From: Candidatus Saccharimonadota bacterium | GTDB taxonomy: Bacteria; Patescibacteriota; Saccharimonadia; Saccharimonadales; Saccharimonadaceae | Reading direction: 5' to 3' | Assembly (NCBI GenBank): GCA_030527565.1 | Contig: JAUNAO010000039.1 | Span: forward strand, 1 to 5,248 | Length of the DNA stretch: 5,248 bases | Part shown: one piece after another, positions 1 to 4,715 of the stretch | Layout: each line of letters begins with the position of its first letter | Position numbering within the stretch: position 1 is the first letter of the stretch | Position numbers and translations under genes: made by a program | Notes under the pieces: model-generated | What the model was told of the DNA's origin: nothing | Database searches by the model: none | What the model saw: the letters and a program-made list of their open reading frames with translations, nothing else

Positions 1-981
1 GAGTAGAAAATCCGCCGCCGTGCGGTTCCCGATATTTTCTTCGCCAAAAAAGTTCGTCGGGGTCGCATCTTCGAGCAAATCTGCCTTCGTCACGACCATG
101 ATAATTCCTTTTCCGGCTTTTACAATCTGTCCAGCAAGGCTCTGGTCGAGTTTTGAATGCGGTTCGGTCGAATCGATCAGAAGCGCACAAATATCGGCCT
201 CTTCAATCGCGGCGAGCGTCCGGATTGCCGAAAACTTCTCAATCCCAACCTCGCGCTTACCCGGCTTCCGGAGACCAGCGGTATCTAAAATTTCAATTTC
301 GCGCCCCTTAAACCGGATGTTGACACGGTTGATATCACGGGTCGTACCTTGGCGTGAACTGACGATCGCTTGCTGTTTCTTCGCGAGCGAGTTAAACAAA
401 CTCGATTTCCCAACATTCGGCCGTCCAATCAAGGCAATTTTTAACTTATCTTCTTCTTTTTCCGCCCCACCTCGAACAAGTAGCCCTTTTTCGTTCAAAA
501 TCGCCTCAATTTCCGCCTTCAAATTCCGGATTCCCTGTCCAGTCGTCGCCGAAACATAAAACGTTTTCTCTGGCGCCACCCCAAGCGCCCTAAACTCAGT
601 TAAAGGTAACGATTCTCCAAGATCCGCCTTATTAAGAACTAGTAAAACCGGCTTCCCAGACTTTAAAGCCCCCTTCGCAATCCGCGCATCTTTATGGTCA
701 AAATACTTCGCCGAATCTAGCGTTACTAAAATAACATCCGCCGCTTCGATCGCATCGTTAATCTGATCCTGGATCGAAGCCTCAAAATCATCCGAGGGAC
801 CCTTCAAACCCGCCGTATCAACTAAAATAAACCGGTCATCAATCTTCGTCATCACATTATCGCGCGTCGTACCCTCTTCACGGGCGACAATCGCGATATT
901 TTTCCGCGCCATCCTATTTAAGATGCTAGATTTCCCAGCATTTGTCTGTCCAATCAAAGCTACAATTGGTAAACGTCTCAT
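1..981 (-). CDS. der: Ribosome-assembly GTPase Der (EngA), N-terminal part, cut by window edge
   Basis: Der carries two tandem GTPase domains and a C-terminal KH-like domain, and acts in the cytoplasm in late 50S subunit maturation. Reading down from ATG at 981, 327 codons are open to base 1. Domain 1 shows G1 GQTNAGKS (residues 11-18), TTRD (38-41), DTAGL (55-59), NKAD (117-120) and SAT (144-146). A charged linker (about 171-180) leads to domain 2, with GRPNVGKS (186-193), TTRD (213-216), DTAGLRKPGK (233-242) and TKAD (298-301). Two G1 motifs in one chain identify Der rather than Era or Obg. The rest of domain 2 and the KH domain lie beyond the left edge. Slightly unusual are GQTNAGKS in place of the common GRPNVGKS, and TKAD where many Der proteins have NKWD. 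The start is chosen because it begins directly at MRRLPIVALIG and the promoter -10 box ends 6 bp before it. Transcribed divergently from hppA. Confidence 0.96.
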   Translation of the reverse strand, partial: MRRLPIVALIGQTNAGKSSILNRMARKNIAIVAREEGTTRDNVMTKIDDRFILVDTAGLKGPSDDFEASIQDQINDAIEAADVILVTLDSAKYFDHKDARIAKGALKSGKPVLLVLNKADLGESLPLTEFRALGVAPEKTFYVSATTGQGIRNLKAEIEAILNEKGLLVRGGAEKEEDKLKIALIGRPNVGKSSLFNSLAKKQQAIVSSRQGTTRDINRVNIRFKGREIEILDTAGLRKPGKREVGIEKFSAIRTLAAIEEADICALLIDSTEPHSKLDQSLAGQIVKAGKGIIMVVTKADLLEDATPTNFFGEENIGNRTAADFLL

Positions 982-987
982 TCTTTA

Positions 988-1016
988 ATTATATCACACT
1001 TATCCTAAAAAGTCAA
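988..1016 (-). promoter_or_regulatory. der promoter (sigma70-type, leaderless)
   Basis: Read on the minus strand: -35 TTGACT (1016-1011), 17-bp spacer, perfect -10 TATAAT (993-988) preceded by an extended -10 TGTGA. Only six bases (TAAAGA) separate the -10 box from the der ATG at 981, so the predicted +1 is the A of the start codon. There is no room for a Shine-Dalgarno site. The element lies within a 35-bp sequence repeated at 3313-3347. Confidence 0.88.
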
Positions 1017-1022
1017 TATCAG
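988..1022. repeat. 35-bp promoter repeat, copy 1
   Basis: This stretch matches 3313-3347 at 33 of 35 positions in the same orientation. The match covers the whole promoter, including the spacer between -35 and -10, which a sigma factor alone would not conserve. The two differences are in the spacer (C/G at 1004 versus 3329) and just upstream of the -35 box (T/G at 1019 versus 3344). Confidence 0.8.
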
Positions 1023-1041
1023 GAACCTGTGGAGTCGTCCC

Positions 1042-1070
1042 TTGAATTAATCTTGACTTTATGGTATAAT
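1042..1070 (+). promoter_or_regulatory. hppA promoter
   Basis: TTGAAT (1042-1047), 17-bp spacer, TATAAT (1065-1070) with extended -10 TGG at 1062-1064. Predicted +1 is near 1077, giving a leader of about 45 nt before the hppA start at 1122. It is back-to-back with the der promoter: the two -35 boxes are about 25 bp apart, so both promoters could be bound at the same time or compete weakly. Confidence 0.82.
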
Positions 1071-1106
1071 TTACGTGCCGGAGCGGTCAGCTTCGAGTAC
1101 TTTTAC

Positions 1107-1113
1107 AAGGAGG
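1107..1113 (+). promoter_or_regulatory. hppA ribosome binding site
   Basis: AAGGAGG is a full Shine-Dalgarno match, 8 bases before ATG 1122. It fixes the start of hppA at 1122 and rules out the in-frame upstream ATG at 942, which lies inside der and upstream of the hppA promoter. Confidence 0.9.
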
Positions 1114-1121
1114 TAGTGTGT

Positions 1122-3233
1122 ATGCTAACCTATTTAGTAGTTCTCGCTATTGCGTTGTTGGCCTTGGTTGTAGCAATTATCAATTATCGATCAGTCCGAC
1201 GCGGCAAAAGCGGAACCAAAGAAATGGAGGAACTGTCCAAAACCATTAGAGGCGGTGCCAACATTTTCATGATCACCGAATTCAAAACAATCGGGATCAC
1301 CGTAGGAATCGTAGCGGTGTTATTTACGCTGTTTATCGAAGTTACGAGTGGTTTGACGTTTGTTTTGGGTGCGATGATGAGTAGCGCAGCGTGTGTTTTT
1401 GGTATGAAAGCGGCAACCTTTGCCAATGTCAAAACCACCAACACCGCAAGAGAAACCAAGTCAATCTCAAAAACTGTCCGCACCGCACTTCGCGGTGGTA
1501 GTGTCAGCGGGCTTAGCGTCCAAGCTTTTGGCCTTTTCGGTCTAGTAATTCTGTTACTCGTAACCGGCGGTGTAAAACTTGACGCGACCAGTACGGGCGT
1601 ACTTCTTAATTTGAAGTGTAATCCGTATATTATGAGACTGACGACTTATTCGCTCGGTTGTTCGTTAGTTGCGATGTTTAATCGCGTAGCTGGCGGCAAC
1701 TACACCAAAGCTGCAGATATTTCTGCGGATATCCTCGGAAAAATCCGTAACGATTTACCCGAGGACGACTCACGCGTGCCGAATACGATTGCTGATTTTA
1801 TTGGCGATCTCGTAAACGACATTGCGGGTAACTGTTCGGACCTGTTAGAGAGTTTTGTCGCAACCGTTGTTGCCGCAATCCTGATCGCAGCTTCGACTTT
1901 CCAGTCTCTTGGCGAGGCCGCAACCGAAAAACTGTTCACTTCTATGGTCGAGTTCCCAGTTTTGATCGCCGGGATCGGTTTGATTAGCTGCGTGATTGGC
2001 ATTGCAGTAGTTCTGAAGATCACTGGTAGTAGCGGCAATCCATCAAAGACCTTAGACCTTGCCACATACATTTCGGCTGGTGCGGTGTCTATTGGCTCTG
2101 TGGTTTGCTCGGCCGTGATGTTTCTCGAGACTCCGAATCCTAACTTCAAGTTAGGCTGGATCTCTCCGGCGGTTTGCATTGTGCTCGGTCTTTTGAGCGG
2201 TGTGGCGATCGGTAAAATTACCGAATATTACACCAGTTTCAGCTTCCGCCCAGTCAAGGATCTCGCGAAAATGTCGCTTGAAGGCGAAGCCTTCGTTGTT
2301 ACAAAAGGCGACGCAATTGGCTCGAAATCCTGTCTTGCCCCGATTCTCGTCATTGTCGTATCACTATTGATCGCTGGTGGCGTTTCCGGCATCTACGGCA
2401 TCGCGATTGCGGCGCTTGGAATGTTGTCATTTGTTGCGACCACAGTTTCCGTTGACGCCTTCGGTCCCATCGCGGACAATGCTGGCGGCATTGCAGAGGC
2501 TTGCCATCTCGACAGCGACGTTCGTAAAATTACGGATCAGCTCGACGCAGTCGGCAATACAACCGCAGCCATCGGCAAAGGCTTTGCGATTGGTTCTGCG
2601 GCATTCGCAACCGTTTCGCTCATCTTTGCTTACGTTGGTTCGTATTCCATGGCGGCCGTGCCGGTCTTAAACATCGCGAGCTTCGTGGTAATTGGTGGCG
2701 CATTGGTTGGCGGAGCCCTGATCGAGTTCTTCTCTGCGAAACTGACCGATAATACGATCGAATCGGCTCGCAAAATGGCAGTTGAAGGCGATCGCCAGAT
2801 GACTAAAGAAGTTATCGAAGGCAAGGCGAAACCGGATTATAATAGGTTAGTCGAAATGGCAACTCAGGAGGCTCTTCACCGGATGCTGTTCCCGTCTCTG
2901 CTCGCGCTTTTGGTTCCAGTATTCTGCGGAATTTTGTTTGGCGTCGAGTTCGTCGGCGGCATGCTAATCGGTGCAACCGTCGTTGCGGTTCCGCGTGCAA
3001 TTTTTATGGGCAACTCCGGCGGCGCGTTTGATAACGCTAAGAAATTCGTCGAAGGCGGTTTCTTAAAAGGTCACGGCAAAGGCTCGGCCGCTCATAAGGC
3101 GACCGTTACTGGCGATACGATCGGCGACACACGAAAAGATGTAGTCGGCGTTGCGCTCGATATCTTCATTAAAATGATGTCCACAGTTGCGAACACGCTC
3201 GCTCCAATCTTCTCCTCATTTAGGCTTTTCTAA
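1122..3233 (+). CDS. hppA: Membrane-bound pyrophosphatase, K+-dependent type (Na+ or H+ pump)
   Basis: Couples hydrolysis of cytoplasmic pyrophosphate to cation export across the membrane. The 703 residues form roughly 14-16 hydrophobic segments, a normal size for the family. Visible signatures: RGGSVSGL (124-131), GGNYTKAAD (191-199), D199/D203/K207, PEDD (213-216), D225/D229/D233/D240, KITEYYTS (365-372), DAFGPIADNAGGIAE (445-459), LDAVGNTTAAIGKGFAIGSA (474-493), NSGGAFDNAKK (631-641) and HKATVTGDTIGD..KD (658-673). A482 and G485 occupy the positions where K+-independent pumps have Lys and Thr, which indicates the K+-dependent subfamily. E243 matches the transport glutamate of Na+-PPases such as that of Thermotoga (D-L-F-E-S), but sequence alone does not settle Na+ versus H+. 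Oddities: the DX7KXE motif ends in Arg209, not Glu, and GDNVGD reads GDLVND (228-233). Probably monocistronic, with its own promoter, strong RBS and terminator. Confidence 0.95.
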   Translation: MLTYLVVLAIALLALVVAIINYRSVRRGKSGTKEMEELSKTIRGGANIFMITEFKTIGITVGIVAVLFTLFIEVTSGLTFVLGAMMSSAACVFGMKAATFANVKTTNTARETKSISKTVRTALRGGSVSGLSVQAFGLFGLVILLLVTGGVKLDATSTGVLLNLKCNPYIMRLTTYSLGCSLVAMFNRVAGGNYTKAADISADILGKIRNDLPEDDSRVPNTIADFIGDLVNDIAGNCSDLLESFVATVVAAILIAASTFQSLGEAATEKLFTSMVEFPVLIAGIGLISCVIGIAVVLKITGSSGNPSKTLDLATYISAGAVSIGSVVCSAVMFLETPNPNFKLGWISPAVCIVLGLLSGVAIGKITEYYTSFSFRPVKDLAKMSLEGEAFVVTKGDAIGSKSCLAPILVIVVSLLIAGGVSGIYGIAIAALGMLSFVATTVSVDAFGPIADNAGGIAEACHLDSDVRKITDQLDAVGNTTAAIGKGFAIGSAAFATVSLIFAYVGSYSMAAVPVLNIASFVVIGGALVGGALIEFFSAKLTDNTIESARKMAVEGDRQMTKEVIEGKAKPDYNRLVEMATQEALHRMLFPSLLALLVPVFCGILFGVEFVGGMLIGATVVAVPRAIFMGNSGGAFDNAKKFVEGGFLKGHGKGSAAHKATVTGDTIGDTRKDVVGVALDIFIKMMSTVANTLAPIFSSFRLF

Positions 3234-3242
3234 GCCAAGATT

Positions 3243-3265
3243 AACCCCCGGTTCCGCCGGGGGTT
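3243..3265. terminator. hppA terminator hairpin, possibly bidirectional
   Basis: A 9-bp stem (AACCCCCGG with CCGGGGGTT) and 5-base loop TTCCG begins 10 bases after the hppA stop. The plus-strand tail is only TTTAGTATT, so the GC-rich stem does most of the work. The minus-strand tail (TTAATCTT) is similar, so the hairpin could also stop minus-strand transcripts converging from the tRNA-Glu side. A weaker 5-bp hairpin, GGCTT-TTCT-AAGCC (3223-3236), surrounds the hppA stop codon. Confidence 0.8.
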
Positions 3266-3280
3266 TAGTATTGCCAACAA

Positions 3281-3304
3281 AAAACCGCCCTTTCAGAGCA
3301 GCCT
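3281..3304 (-). terminator. Candidate minus-strand hairpin with T6 tract
   Basis: On the minus strand, GCTGCTC and GGGCGGT can pair around the loop TGAAA (7 bp, three of them G-U), followed directly by a run of T at 3286-3281. It looks like a weak intrinsic terminator. It lies within about 25 bases of the predicted start of the orphan promoter at 3313-3341, and about 50 bases after the tRNA-Glu 3' end. It could end either transcript. Confidence 0.5.
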
Positions 3305-3312
3305 ATAATACC

Positions 3313-3341
3313 ATTATATCACACTTATGCTAAAAAGTCAA
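3313..3341 (-). promoter_or_regulatory. Orphan promoter, near copy of the der promoter
   Basis: Minus strand: TTGACT (3341-3336), 17-bp spacer, TATAAT (3318-3313) with TGTGA extended -10. By box match it is among the two strongest promoters in the window. Predicted +1 is near 3306 (ATAGGC...). No open reading frame or recognisable RNA gene follows, only the hairpin with T6 and then the 3' end of hppA on the other strand. It may be a leftover of a deleted gene, the promoter of a tiny RNA, or a source of antisense RNA against the hppA 3' end. Confidence 0.72.
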
Positions 3342-3347
3342 TAGCAG
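3313..3347. repeat. 35-bp promoter repeat, copy 2
   Basis: Second copy of the sequence at 988-1022, same orientation, 33 of 35 bases identical. It begins 10 bases beyond the encoded CCA end of tRNA-Glu. Similarity does not continue into the flanks, so the duplicated unit is essentially the promoter itself. Confidence 0.8.
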
Positions 3348-3356
3348 CACAAAAAA

Positions 3357-3433
3357 TGGTGACTCCTGCGGGAGTCGAACCCGCGATTTTCTGGATGAGA
3401 ACCAGACGTCCTGGACCACTAGACGAAGGAGCC
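3357..3433 (-). tRNA. tRNA-Glu, anticodon CTC
   Basis: The 77-nt minus-strand sequence folds as a full cloverleaf. The acceptor stem GGCTCCT pairs with AGGAGTC (one G-U). The D arm is GTCT...GGAC with loop AGTGGTCCA. The anticodon stem TCTGG/CCAGA holds the loop TTCTCAT, giving anticodon CTC, which reads GAG as glutamate. A 5-base variable loop (AAATC) is followed by T arm GCGGG-TTCGACT-CCCGC, discriminator A and an encoded CCA. A T6 run (3356-3351) follows the CCA at once and may help end transcription. The gene is 30 bp downstream of the DUF3048 stop and has its own promoter. Confidence 0.97.
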
Positions 3434-3445
3434 GCCTATACCCTA

Positions 3446-3474
3446 ATTATAGCACAAAACTCTTTAATAATCAA
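3446..3474 (-). promoter_or_regulatory. tRNA-Glu promoter overlapping the end of the DUF3048 gene
   Basis: Minus strand: TTGATT (3474-3469), 17-bp spacer, TATAAT (3451-3446) with extended -10 TGTGC. The -35 box lies inside the last codons of the DUF3048 gene (Val-Asp-Tyr-stop). Predicted +1 is near 3439, giving a 6-nt leader (ATAGGC) before the mature tRNA 5' end. The stretch TTTTGTGCTATAATT is shared exactly with the DUF3048 promoter. Confidence 0.82.
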
Positions 3475-4651
3475 CACTTCCGTAGGTTGGGATTGCCGAA
3501 ATAAAAGTTTGCCCTGGGACTAAGGAGATTTCGTTGCCACTCTCGTCCTTAAAAATAATCTGGTCCGCAACCGTATTTTTCGTCCAAGTCCCCTTGATCG
3601 CAATACCGTTTTGGAAAACATAGGCCGTCCCCGTCCCGAGCGTCGTAATATCTTCATGATAATTATCCGAGGCTTTCCGCTCATTCACGATCATCGCAAT
3701 CACTACTTTTGGCGACATCTGCGTCAAAGTACAAGAATTTTCTGGACTTGCATTGCCAAGTGCCTCAGATGGGCAAGAATAGATATTGTGTGGGTTTCCG
3801 TTCCCATAGCTACGTCGATATGAGTTCGTCGCCACATCATACGAATACTTCACATTATATGTCGGCACATTCCCAAACCGGAATGAAATTTCGGTTGTAA
3901 TTGGGGCAAGGGCACTGGTATCCCCCTTCGCCGGTTCGGTAATCACTAATTTCTCCGCCGCCGTGTTGTCAATGCGATTTTTTTCCGCATTTTCCGGCGT
4001 AAAACGCGCAAATCCTTTTACGTTCGAAGTCGTATATCCTTTATCCGTCGTGAATTCCGCAAGCTTCGTTGCGTTCGTAAACAGATTATTCCAAAGCCGA
4101 TTACCGGTCTTGCTACGATACATATAAGTATAATTTTCGGTTAGATCCTTATAGCCGCCATTTCGAACCGCCGCCAGCGCGTCGTCCGCCCCGCCAGCAT
4201 GGACAATTGTACAATCAAATGGCGTGTCCCACTGTAAATAATAAAGCCGGAGCGAGCGGATCGGGCCAATCACTGCTGCGGTCGGATTTTGATAAATTGC
4301 CGCAAAACGTGTAATTCCCGCCTCCGCAATCGCCTCGAAAATCACCCCAGCCTGATCTAAACCGGCCTGTGGGCGCGCACCATCGGTCCCGTTCGGGGTC
4401 TGAATACAATAAGTTGGAGCGGTGACGAGATTCGCATCGGCGAGTTCTAGCCCCGTTAAATTACTGTAGATTTTATCGTCAGTTTTAGTTGCGCCAACCT
4501 CTGGAAAATTGAGTTCTGGTTGTCCAGGCTTTGGAGTCAAAATCCCGATTAGGACACAAATTGCCCCGCCAACGATACTAAAAATCCCTAAAATTAAGAA
4601 AATTAACGAGTTTTTAGGCCATTTTTTCGAGTTTTCCACAACTAAATCCAT
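3464..4651 (-). CDS. DUF3048 family protein, membrane-anchored and extracytoplasmic
   Basis: The 395 residues begin with a short basic stretch and one hydrophobic segment (about 15-38), so the protein is predicted to be anchored with the rest outside the cytoplasm. Family signatures of DUF3048 (Bacillus YerB-like) are seen in the N-terminal domain: ARPQAGLDQAGVIFEAIAE (92-110), GITRFAAIYQ (112-121), GPIRSLR (129-135) and HAGG (151-154). The C-terminal domain shows a VNERK stretch (322-326), GTGTAYVFQNG..IKGTW (339-356) and the end SLVPGQTFISAIP. The family's biochemical role is not known. YerB is usually described as a lipoprotein, but here Cys32 (GGAIC) does not fit a lipobox, so a transmembrane anchor is more likely. 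Cys82, Cys147, Cys293 and Cys307 lie in the outer part and could form disulfides (inference). The start at 4651 is supported by GGAG at 4660-4657, 5 bases upstream. Divergent from the secreted-protein gene and followed by tRNA-Glu. Confidence 0.88.
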   Translation of the reverse strand: MDLVVENSKKWPKNSLIFLILGIFSIVGGAICVLIGILTPKPGQPELNFPEVGATKTDDKIYSNLTGLELADANLVTAPTYCIQTPNGTDGARPQAGLDQAGVIFEAIAEAGITRFAAIYQNPTAAVIGPIRSLRLYYLQWDTPFDCTIVHAGGADDALAAVRNGGYKDLTENYTYMYRSKTGNRLWNNLFTNATKLAEFTTDKGYTTSNVKGFARFTPENAEKNRIDNTAAEKLVITEPAKGDTSALAPITTEISFRFGNVPTYNVKYSYDVATNSYRRSYGNGNPHNIYSCPSEALGNASPENSCTLTQMSPKVVIAMIVNERKASDNYHEDITTLGTGTAYVFQNGIAIKGTWTKNTVADQIIFKDESGNEISLVPGQTFISAIPTYGSVDY

Positions 4652-4674
4652 AAAATCTCCATTTATTTAATAAA

Positions 4675-4680
4675 ATTATA
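4675..4680 (-). promoter_or_regulatory. DUF3048 gene promoter (-10 box, extended)
   Basis: Minus strand TATAAT (4680-4675) preceded by TTTTGTGC. No good -35 box is visible at 16-18 bp, so it probably relies on the extended -10. Predicted +1 is near 4668, giving a leader of about 17 nt that contains the GGAG ribosome binding site (4660-4657). Confidence 0.7.
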
Positions 4681-4693
4681 GCACAAAATGCTA
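4679..4693. promoter_or_regulatory. Candidate operator: TAGCA-N5-TGCTA inverted repeat
   Basis: TAGCACAAAATGCTA is an inverted repeat of 5-bp arms lying between the two divergent -10 boxes. It overlaps the minus-strand -10 box and the expected -35 region of the plus-strand promoter. A protein bound here would affect both genes. Arms this short can arise by chance, so support is weak. Confidence 0.2.
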
Positions 4694-4700
4694 GTGGCTG

Positions 4701-4709
4701 TGTTATAAT
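4701..4709 (+). promoter_or_regulatory. Secreted-protein gene promoter (extended -10, leaderless)
   Basis: TGT-TATAAT, with TATAAT at 4704-4709, forms an extended -10 within GTGTTATAAT. No recognisable -35 lies 17 bp upstream (GCACAA). The predicted +1 coincides with the A of ATG at 4716. Its footprint overlaps that of the divergent DUF3048 promoter, with only 23 bp between the two -10 boxes. Confidence 0.75.
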
Positions 4710-4715
4710 ATGGTT

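Noticed and set aside
20..559. Plus-strand frame of 179 codons
   Set aside because: It is antisense to der, with no ribosome binding site and Ser/Arg/Phe-rich nonsense composition. The minus-strand Der frame has all GTPase motifs.
1053..1058. TTGACT as a -35 box for hppA
   Set aside because: It is only 6 bp from the TATAAT at 1065. The TTGAAT at 1042-1047 has the proper 17-bp spacing.
942..1121. 60-residue upstream extension of the pump from ATG 942
   Set aside because: It overlaps der, crosses the der promoter and lies upstream of the hppA promoter. The perfect AAGGAGG before ATG 1122 and the hydrophobic first helix beginning there mark the true start.
1700..2179. Minus-strand frame of 159 codons inside hppA
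   Set aside because: It is a shadow of the pump's coding frame; the pump is well conserved through this stretch and no start signals precede the frame.
3234..3356. Riboswitch or further tRNA in the gap between hppA and tRNA-Glu
   Set aside because: Apart from the terminator hairpin, the orphan promoter and the small hairpin with T6, I see no cloverleaf or known aptamer pattern.
4555..4560. Cys32 of the DUF3048 protein as a lipoprotein attachment site
   Set aside because: The preceding residues Gly-Ala-Ile do not fit the lipobox, and the hydrophobic stretch continues past the Cys as a membrane helix.
4710..4715. ATG 4710 as start of the secreted protein
   Set aside because: It directly abuts the -10 box and would be upstream of the predicted transcript start; ATG 4716 in the same frame fits.
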